A stretch of DNA of 64,000 nucleotides from Shinella curvata (GTDB taxonomy: Bacteria; Pseudomonadota; Alphaproteobacteria; Rhizobiales; Rhizobiaceae). The position numbers and the translations under genes are program-made. Location of the stretch: positions 704,053 through 768,052 of the forward strand of contig NZ_JALJCJ010000001.1 in the NCBI RefSeq assembly GCF_022899935.1, read 5' to 3'. How positions within the stretch are numbered: position 1 is the stretch's first letter; every line of letters begins with the position of its first letter. The notes under the pieces were generated by a model. That model ran no database searches. It was given only the letters and a program-made list of their open reading frames with translations, and was not told the DNA's origin. Shown here piece by piece: positions 35,453 to 43,143 of the stretch.

Positions 35453-36052
35453 ATGAAGACCCTACGCCTCGTACTCTGGATCGCCGTTGCCCTCGTCGCC
35501 GCGCTGCTCGGCTGGCTGACGCTGGAGGCGACGCGCACGAAGGATGAAGTCGCCGGCGGCCCGTTCGGCGTGCCCTTCACGCTCGTTTCGCAGGATGGCA
35601 AGCCGATCACCGAAAAGGCCTTCACCGGCAAGCCGACCGTCCTCTTCTTCGGCTTCACCCATTGCCCGGAAGTCTGCCCGACCACATTGTTCGAAATGGA
35701 CGGCTGGCTCGGCAAGGTCGATCCCGACGGCTCAAAGCTGCAGGCCTATTTCGTGACCGTCGACCCGGAGCGCGACACGCCGGAGCTGGTCGGCCAATAT
35801 GTCGGCAACGTCTCCAAGCGCATCACCGGCATTTCCGGCCCGGTCGACAAGGTCCTTGAGATGGCCAAGGGTTTCCGCGTCTACTACCGCAAGGTGCCGC
35901 TCGACGAAAAGAAGCCCGACGGCGACTATACGATGGACCACACGGCTTCCGTCTTCCTGCTCGACGCCACCGGCCGTTTCGTCGGAACCATAGCCTACGG
36001 CGAAAACGCGGAGACGGCCGAGCAGAAGCTCGCCAATCTGATCAAGAGATAG
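35453..36052 (+). CDS. SCO1/SenC family copper chaperone (thioredoxin fold)
   Basis: A 199-aa membrane-anchored periplasmic protein. A single N-terminal helix (about 4-24) is followed by a thioredoxin-fold domain. The copper ligands are C71 and C75 in THCPEVCP and H163 in MDHTA. SCO proteins deliver copper to the CuA site of cytochrome c oxidase and act as thiol-disulfide reductants. No cox gene lies nearby, as is common for stand-alone rhizobial SCO genes. The ATG follows GAAGGA. Confidence 0.92.
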   Translation: MKTLRLVLWIAVALVAALLGWLTLEATRTKDEVAGGPFGVPFTLVSQDGKPITEKAFTGKPTVLFFGFTHCPEVCPTTLFEMDGWLGKVDPDGSKLQAYFVTVDPERDTPELVGQYVGNVSKRITGISGPVDKVLEMAKGFRVYYRKVPLDEKKPDGDYTMDHTASVFLLDATGRFVGTIAYGENAETAEQKLANLIKR

Positions 36053-36122
36053 GCGCCGATCCGGCTTTGCCCTCGGCTTTCGGACATGCTAGGCGAACCC
36101 TGAGACAACAGGGACCCCGACC

Positions 36123-37001
36123 GTGAGCGAAATACGCCTCTACATCACCACCACCGAGAAGCGCGCCGATATCGCGCTCTCGCTGATGACCGACGCCTTC
36201 GAGGAAGAAGGCTACGCCATCGCGACGATGGAGATCGACGAGAAGAGCGACATCTGGGAAGCCTCCGTCTACATGTTCCGTGTCGACGAGGCGGAGATCG
36301 CCGAACGCTTCACCGCCCTGCTTGCCGAGGATTTTCCGGACGCCGAGATCAAGCGCGAGGAGCTGCCGGATATCGACTGGATCGCCAAGTCGCTCGAAGG
36401 CCTGAAGCCCGTACGGGCCGGCCGCTTCGTCGTGCACGGTTCGCATGATCGCGGCACCGCCCGCCCCGGCGAAATTTCAATCGAGATCGATGCCGGCCAG
36501 GCCTTCGGCACCGGTCATCACGGAACGACAGCCGGCTGCCTCGAGGTGATCAACAGCGTCATGCGGTCCCGCAGAGTCAGGCGCGTGCTTGACCTTGGGA
36601 CAGGCAGCGGCGTGCTCGCCATCGCCGCGCGAAAACTGTCGCCGGCCCAGGTACTGGCGACCGACATCGACCCGATCGCCACGCGCGTCGCCCGCGAAAA
36701 CGTCCGCATCAACGGCATCGCCTCGGGCATCGCGCTGGAAACCGCCCCCGGCTTCCACTCCACCGCTTTCGGCCGCCACGGCCCCTTCGACCTCATCATC
36801 GCCAACATCCTGGCCCGCCCGCTGATGCGCATGGCGCCGCAGCTCGCCGCGCAGCTCACGCCGGGCGGCGACGTCATCCTGTCGGGCATCCTCGCCTCGC
36901 AGCGCTGGAAGGTGCTGGCCGCCTATAATGGTGCCGGCCTCAGCCATGTGCGCACCATCTGGCGCGAAGGCTGGGTAACGATCCACCTCGCCAAGCGCTG
37001 A
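36123..37001 (+). CDS. prmA: Ribosomal protein L11 methyltransferase
   Basis: A 292-aa SAM methyltransferase for trimethylation of L11. The N-terminal substrate-recognition domain (about 1-95) is followed by the catalytic domain with FGTGHHGTT, motif I VLDLGTGSGVLAIAA and the NILARPL segment typical of PrmA. It starts with GTG, 6-7 nt after AGGGA. It lies 70 bp after the SCO gene. Length and order of motifs are standard. Confidence 0.93.
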   Translation: MSEIRLYITTTEKRADIALSLMTDAFEEEGYAIATMEIDEKSDIWEASVYMFRVDEAEIAERFTALLAEDFPDAEIKREELPDIDWIAKSLEGLKPVRAGRFVVHGSHDRGTARPGEISIEIDAGQAFGTGHHGTTAGCLEVINSVMRSRRVRRVLDLGTGSGVLAIAARKLSPAQVLATDIDPIATRVARENVRINGIASGIALETAPGFHSTAFGRHGPFDLIIANILARPLMRMAPQLAAQLTPGGDVILSGILASQRWKVLAAYNGAGLSHVRTIWREGWVTIHLAKR

Positions 37002-37012
37002 GATCGCTCTTC

Positions 37013-37044
37013 CGTGATCCCCGCCTTCAAGACCGGGGATCACG
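37013..37044 (+). terminator. Hairpin after prmA
   Basis: CGTGATCCCCG/CGGGGATCACG forms a perfect 11-bp stem with a 10-nt loop 11 bp after the prmA stop. It lacks a T-tract. Confidence 0.5.
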
Positions 37045-37071
37045 CAACGGAATAACGCAGAGTCATCGGGG

Positions 37072-37230
37072 AAAAGAAAAAGGCGGTGCCAGAGGCACCG
37101 CCCATGGGCCGGCAAGCCGACCTGTCCGCGAGCTTGAGGAGGAGGAGTGCTCAAGCGGACCTATGTGTTCCGAACGCCTTCCCGGAGGAGGGAGGAGGAG
37201 TGACCAGAAAGACGTCTGATCGGAACACCT
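37072..37230 (-). ncRNA. Predicted trans-acting sRNA with CCUCCUCC anti-SD loops (alpha-r14/NfeR1-like)
   Basis: Read leftward, three hairpins follow one another. Hairpin 1: arms 37220-37228 and 37165-37173 (GTGTTCCGA/TCGGAACAC, 9 bp) enclose a small inner hairpin and a free pyrimidine stretch CTCCTCCTCCCTCCTCC (37184-37200). Hairpin 2: GTCCGCTTGAG pairs with CTCAAG...GCGGAC around the loop CACTCCTCCTC (37138-37149). Hairpin 3: GGCGGTGCC-TCT-GGCACCGCC then TTTTTCTTTT, a strong Rho-independent terminator. Alphaproteobacterial alpha-r14 sRNAs such as Sinorhizobium NfeR1 have this three-hairpin form with CCUCCUCCC loops that pair with Shine-Dalgarno regions. The 5' end is estimated; another CCTCCTCC sits upstream at 37273-37280. 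Confidence 0.72.
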
Positions 37231-37430
37231 AGCATTTCGCCTTTCGGCGTTTCCTGTGCGATACGAAGGACTGGAGGAGGTTTCGCTTCGTTTCGCTTGA
37301 AGCGCGTTTCAAGTTCGCTTCGTTGGCGCCGCTTATAATCGATTCAGAAATTAACGACAGCGCTGATGTGGCATGGGTGCCATGCGCAAGATGCATAAGT
37401 CCAATCTGAGACCTCTTGGAACCACCTGAT

Positions 37431-37955
37431 ATGGCCGCGACCGTCATTTCCCTGTTTGCGCTTGCCGTCATCATCTGGGTGCTGTGGGCCGCTTTTCGCG
37501 CCAATGCGAAGGCCCGCCGCAATCCCCAGCGCATCGAAAGCACCATCCGCACGGAAGACGAACGCCGCCGTATCGCGATGTCGTTACGCGACCGACTGAG
37601 CCGCGAACCGCTCGGCTCCGCCCTTGCGGAACGCCTCTGGCAACGGCTGATGACGGAGGAACCGAACAATGGGCTGATCTATGACCGCCACCGCGACTTC
37701 TGCGGCCAGGGCCTCATCCGCACGCTCGAGGGCGTGATGCTGGCGGATGTGCAGGACGGCGGCTCCTATTTCGGCGCGGCGATTGCAGAATGGGCGACGG
37801 AGCGCGATTTCGTCGCCTTCTTCACTCGCCAATCGGATTTTTCCATGAGCGGCTGGGATGCCGGCGAACCGGTCTTCTTCACCGAGGACGACTGGTATCG
37901 CAACAACCAGCGCCTGACCCGCGCCGTCATGGAACGCTATCTCTCCCGCCTTTGA
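37431..37955 (+). CDS. Hypothetical membrane-anchored protein (174 aa)
   Basis: A single N-terminal membrane helix (about residues 2-22, AATVISLFALAVIIWVLWAA) is followed by a basic stretch (RANAKARRNPQR) and a soluble domain of about 130 residues rich in Arg, Glu and Trp. The orientation should place the soluble part in the cytoplasm by the positive-inside rule. The ATG at 37431 is used; a TTG five codons earlier is less likely. No family recognised. It lies between the divergent sRNA and the aminopeptidase gene. Confidence 0.65.
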   Translation: MAATVISLFALAVIIWVLWAAFRANAKARRNPQRIESTIRTEDERRRIAMSLRDRLSREPLGSALAERLWQRLMTEEPNNGLIYDRHRDFCGQGLIRTLEGVMLADVQDGGSYFGAAIAEWATERDFVAFFTRQSDFSMSGWDAGEPVFFTEDDWYRNNQRLTRAVMERYLSRL

Positions 37956-38014
37956 CGCGCCCCCGCGATGGGCTAGATTGCCGCCACGATTCATCGCCTG
38001 AGCGGAAGCATCCC

Positions 38015-39850
38015 ATGTTCCAGAGTTTCGACGTCACCTCCACGCCCCAGTTTGGCCGCGAACGGGCCGAGGCGCTCCGCGCCTCCTTCGATGCAATCGG
38101 CATCGACGGTTTCCTCGTGCCGCGCGCCGATGAATATCAGGGCGAATATGTGCCGGCTTCGGCGGAGCGTCTGTCCTGGCTGACGGGCTTTACCGGCTCG
38201 GCGGGCGTAGCGCTCGTCATGCGCGGACAGGCCGTGGTCTTCGTCGATGGCCGCTATGTCACGCAGCTCGCCGAGCAGGTGGATGGCAGCGTCTATACCG
38301 GCGGCGATCTCGTCGGCGAGCCGCCGCATCTCTGGCTGCAGAACCACGGCACCAAAGGTTTCCGGCTCGGCATCGATCCGTGGCTGCACACGGCGGCCGA
38401 AGTGCGCCGTCTGGAAAAGGCGCTCGCCACGCTCGGCGGCAGCCTCGTCTTCCTGCCCTACAACCCGCTCGACAAGGCCTGGACGAACCGCCCGGCCGAA
38501 CCGCTTGGCCGCGTCACCATCCAGGCGATCGACCATGCCGGCGAACTCGCCAAGGACAAGCTGGCCAAAATGGCGGAGGCGACGGCAAAGGCCGGTGCGG
38601 ATGCGCTTGCCGTCACCGACCCCTCCTCCATCGCCTGGATCTTCAACATCCGCGGCAGCGACGTGCCGCACACGCCGCATCCGCTGGCCCGCGCCATCAT
38701 CCCGGCCGACGGCCGCCCCCTGCTCTTCCTCGACAAGCGCAAGACCGGCATCGAGCCCGAGGCCTATCTCACTCAGCTCGCCGACCTTCTGCCGCCGTCG
38801 GATTTCGACAATCGCATCGCCGCCCTCGCCGCCGAGGGCAAGCGCATCCTGATCGACCCCGATCAGGCACCCTTCGCGCTCGGCGAGATCGTGCGCAGCA
38901 AGGGCGGCATGCTGGTGGAGGCCATCGACCCGGCCCGCCTGCCCCGCGCCTGCAAGAACAGCGTCGAGCTGCAAGGCTCCGCCCGCGCCCATCTTCAGGA
39001 TGGCGCCGCGATGGTGGAATTCCTCGCCTGGCTCGACAGCACCACGCCGGGCAGCCAGACGGAAATCGCCGTCACCAAGAAGCTGGAAGCGGTGCGCCGC
39101 AGCGTCGGCGAGCGCCACCAGAACCCGCTGAAGGACGTCTCGTTCGATTCGATTGCCGGCGCGGGCGCGCATGCCGCGATCATGCATTACCGCGTAACGA
39201 CCGACACGGATGCGACCATCGAGCCGGGCACGATGTTCCTCATCGATTCCGGCGCGCAATATATCAACGGCACGACCGACATCACCCGCACGGTCGCCAT
39301 CGGCGCCGTGCCTGAAGAGCAGAAGCGCTTCTTCACGCTGGTGCTGAAAGGCATGATCGGCATCAGCCTTGCCCGCTTCCCCAAGGGCACGCGGGGCTGC
39401 GATCTCGATCCGCTTGCCCGCATCGCGCTGTGGAAAGCCGGTGCCGATTTCGCCCATGGCACCGGCCATGGCGTCGGCTCCTATCTCTCTGTGCATGAAG
39501 GCCCGCAGCGCATCTCGCGGCTTTCGACACAGGAGCTGCTGGCCGGCATGATCCTCTCGAACGAGCCGGGCTACTACCGCCCCGGCGCCTTCGGCATCCG
39601 CATCGAAAACCTCGTGCATGTCCTGCCGGCCGCGGCCATCCAAGGCGGCGACATCGACATGCTCGGCTTCGAGACGCTGACCTTCTGCCCGATCGACCGC
39701 CGCCTGATTGTGGCAAACCTGCTGACGGACGAGGAACTGGCCTGGCTCAACGCCTATCACGCCGAGACGAACGAAAAGATCGCGCCGCTCCTTTCGGACG
39801 ACGCGACCAAATCCTGGCTGGCAAAAGCAACGGCTCCTATCAGCCGATGA
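38015..39850 (+). CDS. Xaa-Pro aminopeptidase (aminopeptidase P, family M24B)
   Basis: A 611-aa cytosolic metallopeptidase that removes N-terminal residues preceding proline. The three-domain long form matches eukaryotic-type cytosolic APP rather than E. coli PepP (about 440 aa). Metal ligands are in the C-terminal pita-bread domain: two Asp (FLIDSGAQY and GTTDITRTV), His in GTGHGVGSYLSVHEGP, and Glu in LSNEPGYY and RIENLV. The ATG at 38015 starts the family-like sequence; the longer upstream frame overlaps the previous gene and is rejected. It converges on azlD with an 11-bp overlap. Confidence 0.92.
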   Translation: MFQSFDVTSTPQFGRERAEALRASFDAIGIDGFLVPRADEYQGEYVPASAERLSWLTGFTGSAGVALVMRGQAVVFVDGRYVTQLAEQVDGSVYTGGDLVGEPPHLWLQNHGTKGFRLGIDPWLHTAAEVRRLEKALATLGGSLVFLPYNPLDKAWTNRPAEPLGRVTIQAIDHAGELAKDKLAKMAEATAKAGADALAVTDPSSIAWIFNIRGSDVPHTPHPLARAIIPADGRPLLFLDKRKTGIEPEAYLTQLADLLPPSDFDNRIAALAAEGKRILIDPDQAPFALGEIVRSKGGMLVEAIDPARLPRACKNSVELQGSARAHLQDGAAMVEFLAWLDSTTPGSQTEIAVTKKLEAVRRSVGERHQNPLKDVSFDSIAGAGAHAAIMHYRVTTDTDATIEPGTMFLIDSGAQYINGTTDITRTVAIGAVPEEQKRFFTLVLKGMIGISLARFPKGTRGCDLDPLARIALWKAGADFAHGTGHGVGSYLSVHEGPQRISRLSTQELLAGMILSNEPGYYRPGAFGIRIENLVHVLPAAAIQGGDIDMLGFETLTFCPIDRRLIVANLLTDEELAWLNAYHAETNEKIAPLLSDDATKSWLAKATAPISR

Positions 39851-40157
39851 CGCGACGCAGCAGCATCACCACGACCCAGCCGACGGCCAGCATCGGCAGG
39901 AGTTTCAGGCGCAGCCCCACGAGAAAGGCGACCGCCATGGTGATGCTGACATCCCATCCGCCCGTAATGGCGGCCGGCGCGACCAGCGTGGTCAAGACGG
40001 CCGCCGGAACGGCGTTCAGCGCCGCTTCGGCGCGCGGCGGAATGCGCTTCATGCGCGTGATGAAGACATAGCCGCCGACACGCGTGAGGTAGGTCGCGAC
40101 GGCGCCGGCGGCGACGATCAGCAGCGTCTGCATGTGAAACATGTTCTCCATGCTCAT
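39840..40157 (-). CDS. azlD: AzlD family branched-chain amino acid exporter subunit
   Basis: A 105-aa protein with about four hydrophobic segments and the typical TYLTRVGGYVF start. AzlD works with AzlC as the small subunit of an inner-membrane exporter of branched-chain amino acids or analogues. Its ATG overlaps the azlC stop as ATGA. The 3' end overlaps the convergent aminopeptidase gene by 11 bp. Confidence 0.88.
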   Translation of the reverse strand: MSMENMFHMQTLLIVAAGAVATYLTRVGGYVFITRMKRIPPRAEAALNAVPAAVLTTLVAPAAITGGWDVSITMAVAFLVGLRLKLLPMLAVGWVVVMLLRRVIG

Positions 40158-40885
40158 GCCTCCCCTTCCGCAACCGTGCCGACAGGCGCCTCATCTTCCT
40201 TGTCGAGCGGCAGCAGGGCCGCGACGGCGACGCCGGCAAGCGCGCCGAGGCTGACATGCCAGGGCGAGCCGACGAAATGCATGGCAAGCACCGAGCCAAC
40301 GCCGGAGGCAAGCACGACCGGCAACCAGTTGGCCCGGCTGCGGAAGCCCATCACCAGCCCCATGAAATAGACCGGCAGCAGTACATCGATACCGATCGCC
40401 CTGGGATCGCCTATCAGGTTGCCGAGCAACCCGCCGACGACCGTCAGGCAGAGCCACGGCACGTAAACGCTAAAACCGAGCACCATCAGCCAGATATAAC
40501 TGACCCGAAGACCGGCATCCGCCCGCCGCTCGGTCTCGGCGAATTGCGGATCCGTCAGCAGGAACAGCGAGGTCGCCTTCTGCCAGAACGTGAGATGCCG
40601 AATATGCGGGGCGATGGCCGCCGAATAGAGCACGTGGCGGAAGTTGACCGCGAAGATGGAGAGCACGACGAGCCATGGCGCGACATGATGATTGAACAAT
40701 TCGACGCCGACGAGCTGGCTGGCGCCGGCATAGAGCGTCGCGCTCATCAGGGTCGCCTCGGCGACCGTCAGGCCGTTATCGATGGAAACGGCGCCGAACA
40801 GCACGGCAAACGGCGATGCCGCAATGGCAACCGCAATGCCACGCCGAAAGGCGTCGCGGATTTCTTCTTTTGTATCGGGGGTCAT
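40154..40885 (-). CDS. azlC: AzlC family branched-chain amino acid exporter subunit
   Basis: A 243-aa inner-membrane protein. The N-terminal AFRRGIAVAIAASPFAVLFG and LMSATLYAGASQLVGVELFN are standard AzlC motifs, and about six to seven hydrophobic segments follow. With AzlD it forms an efflux system of the LIV-E type. The C-terminal end, after about residue 230, is a short acidic tail. A 13-bp perfect palindrome lies 80 bp upstream. Confidence 0.9.
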   Translation of the reverse strand: MTPDTKEEIRDAFRRGIAVAIAASPFAVLFGAVSIDNGLTVAEATLMSATLYAGASQLVGVELFNHHVAPWLVVLSIFAVNFRHVLYSAAIAPHIRHLTFWQKATSLFLLTDPQFAETERRADAGLRVSYIWLMVLGFSVYVPWLCLTVVGGLLGNLIGDPRAIGIDVLLPVYFMGLVMGFRSRANWLPVVLASGVGSVLAMHFVGSPWHVSLGALAGVAVAALLPLDKEDEAPVGTVAEGEA

Positions 40886-40964
40886 GGGTCTGCTCTATGC
40901 TAGGATAGGCAAGCCATAGAGCAGGCAAGGCCCACCCGCAAACCAATATGGCTGATGGAATCAT

Positions 40965-40977
40965 TCAACGTCGTTGA
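40965..40977. promoter_or_regulatory. Palindrome upstream of azlCD
   Basis: TCAACG-T-CGTTGA is a perfect 13-bp palindrome 80 bp ahead of the azlC start. AzlCD operons are often under Lrp/AsnC control, but no regulator gene is here to pair with it. Confidence 0.35.
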
Positions 40978-41057
40978 TCATTCGACGCTAACTCACGTCC
41001 CGCGCTGATCAATCGCGCCCCGTGAGTATGGGGCAAACCATGACCCCCACCCCCACA

Positions 41058-41140
41058 TCATCCTCGGGCTTGCCCCGAGGATCCAAGCCTCAAGCGAGGC
41101 GGTGCGGATGTGTGGATCCTCGGGTCAAGCCCGAGGATGA
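41058..41140. repeat. Inverted-repeat intergenic element (palindromic repeat family)
   Basis: Two 28-bp arms (41058-41085 and 41113-41140) are reverse complements with one mismatch. Each arm is itself an imperfect palindrome (CCTCGGGCTTGCCCCGAGG-like). The 27-bp centre holds another hairpin, GCCTCAAGCGAGGC at 41087-41100. Sequences of the GATCCTCGGGTCAAGCCCGAGG type are dispersed repeats in many alphaproteobacterial genomes. It sits 33 bp past the panB stop and could also end that transcript. No coding sequence. Confidence 0.75.
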
Positions 41141-41172
41141 CAACTGGGAGGGGAGCGGCGCTTGAAGGCCGA

Positions 41173-41997
41173 TCACCCCTTCTTGAGCTGGAACGTATGC
41201 TCCGGCGCGGGGAAGCTGCGGGCCTTCACCTCCTCCGCATAGGTCGCGAAAGCCTCGCTCATCACGGGCGCGAGGTTAGCGAAGTGCTTGACGAAGCGCG
41301 GCTTGAAGTCGGTGAAGATGCCGAGGACGTCATCGACCACCAGCACCTGGCCATCGCAGGCGGGCGAAGCGCCGATGCCGATGGTCGGCGCTTTCACCTT
41401 GCCGGTGATTTCGCGCGCCAGCGGCTCGACCGTACCCTCGATGACGATGGCAAAGGCGCCGGCATCGTCGATCGCGGCAGCATCCTTGCGGATTTTTTCG
41501 ACTTCCTTGTCGTTGCGGCCGAGCGAACGGTAGCCGCCCGTCGTGTTGATGAGCTGCGGCATCAGGCCGACATGGCCGAGCACGGGAATGCCCCGCTGCG
41601 TGAGGAAATCGACCGTCTCGGCCATTTCCGCGCCGCCCTCCAGCTTGATCGCCGAACAGCCGGTTTCCTTCAGCACGCGGGCAGCTGTCGCGAAGGCCTG
41701 CTCCTTGGATTGCTGGTAGGAGCCGAACGGCAGGTCGACGACGACGCAGGCATTGGACGAGCCGCGCATGACGGCCTGGCCGTGGGCAATCATCATCTCC
41801 AGCGTCACGCCGACGGTGGAATCCAGCCCGTAGAGCACCATACCGAGGCTATCGCCGACCAGCATGAAATCGACATGCGGATCCATCAGTTTGGCGACCG
41901 GCGTCGTATAGGCGGTGAGGCTGACGATGGGGCGTTCGCCCTTCAGGGCCTTGATGTCGGACGGGGCCAGACGGCGCTTGGCGGTGTGTACGCTCAT
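41173..41997 (-). CDS. panB: 3-methyl-2-oxobutanoate hydroxymethyltransferase
   Basis: A 274-aa TIM-barrel enzyme that makes ketopantoate from alpha-ketoisovalerate and 5,10-methylene-THF, the first step of pantothenate synthesis. Clear motifs: [32 protein letters not shown] (metal-binding Asp), [12 protein letters not shown] and the GHVGLMPQ segment. Standard length. It follows panC with only 1 bp between panC stop and panB start, so the two form an operon. Confidence 0.95.
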   Translation of the reverse strand: MSVHTAKRRLAPSDIKALKGERPIVSLTAYTTPVAKLMDPHVDFMLVGDSLGMVLYGLDSTVGVTLEMMIAHGQAVMRGSSNACVVVDLPFGSYQQSKEQAFATAARVLKETGCSAIKLEGGAEMAETVDFLTQRGIPVLGHVGLMPQLINTTGGYRSLGRNDKEVEKIRKDAAAIDDAGAFAIVIEGTVEPLAREITGKVKAPTIGIGASPACDGQVLVVDDVLGIFTDFKPRFVKHFANLAPVMSEAFATYAEEVKARSFPAPEHTFQLKKG

Positions 41998-41998
41998 G

Positions 41999-42862
41999 TC
42001 ACGCGACCTTCTTCTTTGGGCTCAGCACCCGGTTATCGAGGAGCTTCGTGCTTCCAAAGCGCACGAAAAGCAACAAAAGGACCGGCCTGCCGCCAACCGT
42101 ATCGAGCTCGGCCAGCGTTTCCGGATCCCTGACGGCGACGACCTCGGGCTGGGCCAGAGGCTCGCTGCGGAGGAAGGCGGTGACACCCGCCTCCAAAGCC
42201 TTCGCATCGGTTTCGCCCGCTGCGATAAGCCGTTCGGCCTCCTCCAGCGCGCGCGGCACGATGGCGGCAGCGGCGCGCTCTTCCGGCGAGAGATAGACAT
42301 TGCGCGACGAACAGGCGAGGCCATCGGCCTCGCGCACCGTCGGCACGCCGATCACCTCGACAGGCTGGGCGAGATCGGCAACCATCCGGCGGATGATGGT
42401 GAGCTGCTGGAAATCCTTCTCGCCGAAATAGGCGCGGTCGGGACCGGCAATGTTGAAGAGCTTCGTCACAACCGTCGCAACGCCGGCGAAATGGCCCGGG
42501 CGCACGGACCCTTCCAGCTCTGCGCCGAGCGTCGGCACATCGACCACGGTTTCCATCGGCCGCGGATACATGTCCTCGACGCCGGGCGCGAAAAGATAGT
42601 GCACCCCCTCGGCCTCCAGCATCGCCTGGTCGCGGGCGAGATCGCGCGGATAACGCGCAAGATCCTCGTTCTGGCCGAATTGCAGCGGATTGACGAAAAT
42701 GGTGGCGACGACGATGTCGTTGTCGGCGCGGGCGCGGCGCGCCAGCTCCATATGGCCGACATGAAGATAGCCCATGGTGGGCACGAGGCCGATCGTGCGG
42801 CCGTCAAGTCGATGCGGCGCGAGAGCCGCGCGCAAATCCGCGATGGTGGTGAACGTCTTCAT
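41999..42862 (-). CDS. panC: Pantothenate synthetase
   Basis: A 287-aa ATP-dependent ligase joining pantoate and beta-alanine. The nucleotide-binding HIGH-type motif is in [14 protein letters not shown] near the N-terminus; [23 protein letters not shown] and [15 protein letters not shown] are further conserved blocks. The start at 42862 follows GGAGGA; the in-frame extension upstream has no family similarity. First gene of the panCB operon, divergent from the DEAD-box helicase gene. Confidence 0.95.
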   Translation of the reverse strand: MKTFTTIADLRAALAPHRLDGRTIGLVPTMGYLHVGHMELARRARADNDIVVATIFVNPLQFGQNEDLARYPRDLARDQAMLEAEGVHYLFAPGVEDMYPRPMETVVDVPTLGAELEGSVRPGHFAGVATVVTKLFNIAGPDRAYFGEKDFQQLTIIRRMVADLAQPVEVIGVPTVREADGLACSSRNVYLSPEERAAAAIVPRALEEAERLIAAGETDAKALEAGVTAFLRSEPLAQPEVVAVRDPETLAELDTVGGRPVLLLLFVRFGSTKLLDNRVLSPKKKVA

Positions 42863-43143
42863 CGGCGGCTCCTCCTTGCTCTCGCCCTCTCCCGCGGGCG
42901 ATGCTCCCATGTCGTCTCTGCGGACTACTTTCCGGGGGCGCCGTTTTCTATCTTGTGCAGCGCAAAAAGACAATCGGGAAAGACTTTTGGCAGCCATCGC
43001 TTAACCCGCTGGGCAGCTTTGCGTTTTTGCACACTGTACATTTTGGCCAAGGCGCAGTAGAGAGCGCGCAACACGCCCGTCATTCATGGGCTTGCGAGTG
43101 CGACGCCAGATCGTCGCTGAACCCGAATTCCGAAAGACCCCAT
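42863..43143. other. Divergent promoter region of panCB and the DEAD-box helicase
   Basis: A 281-bp region with no convincing gene. It should contain both promoters and a leader for the helicase mRNA. No clear operator or riboswitch-like fold was found by eye. Confidence 0.5.

Noticed and set aside
37229-37669. A 146-codon minus-strand frame covering the sRNA promoter region and the start of the 174-aa gene
   Set aside because: Ser/Arg-rich shadow of the plus-strand gene; the non-coding part is better explained by the sRNA upstream region.
42901-43143. 81-codon N-terminal extension of the DEAD-box helicase
   Set aside because: No helicase similarity or RBS; motif Q and Walker A spacing fit the ATG at 43144.
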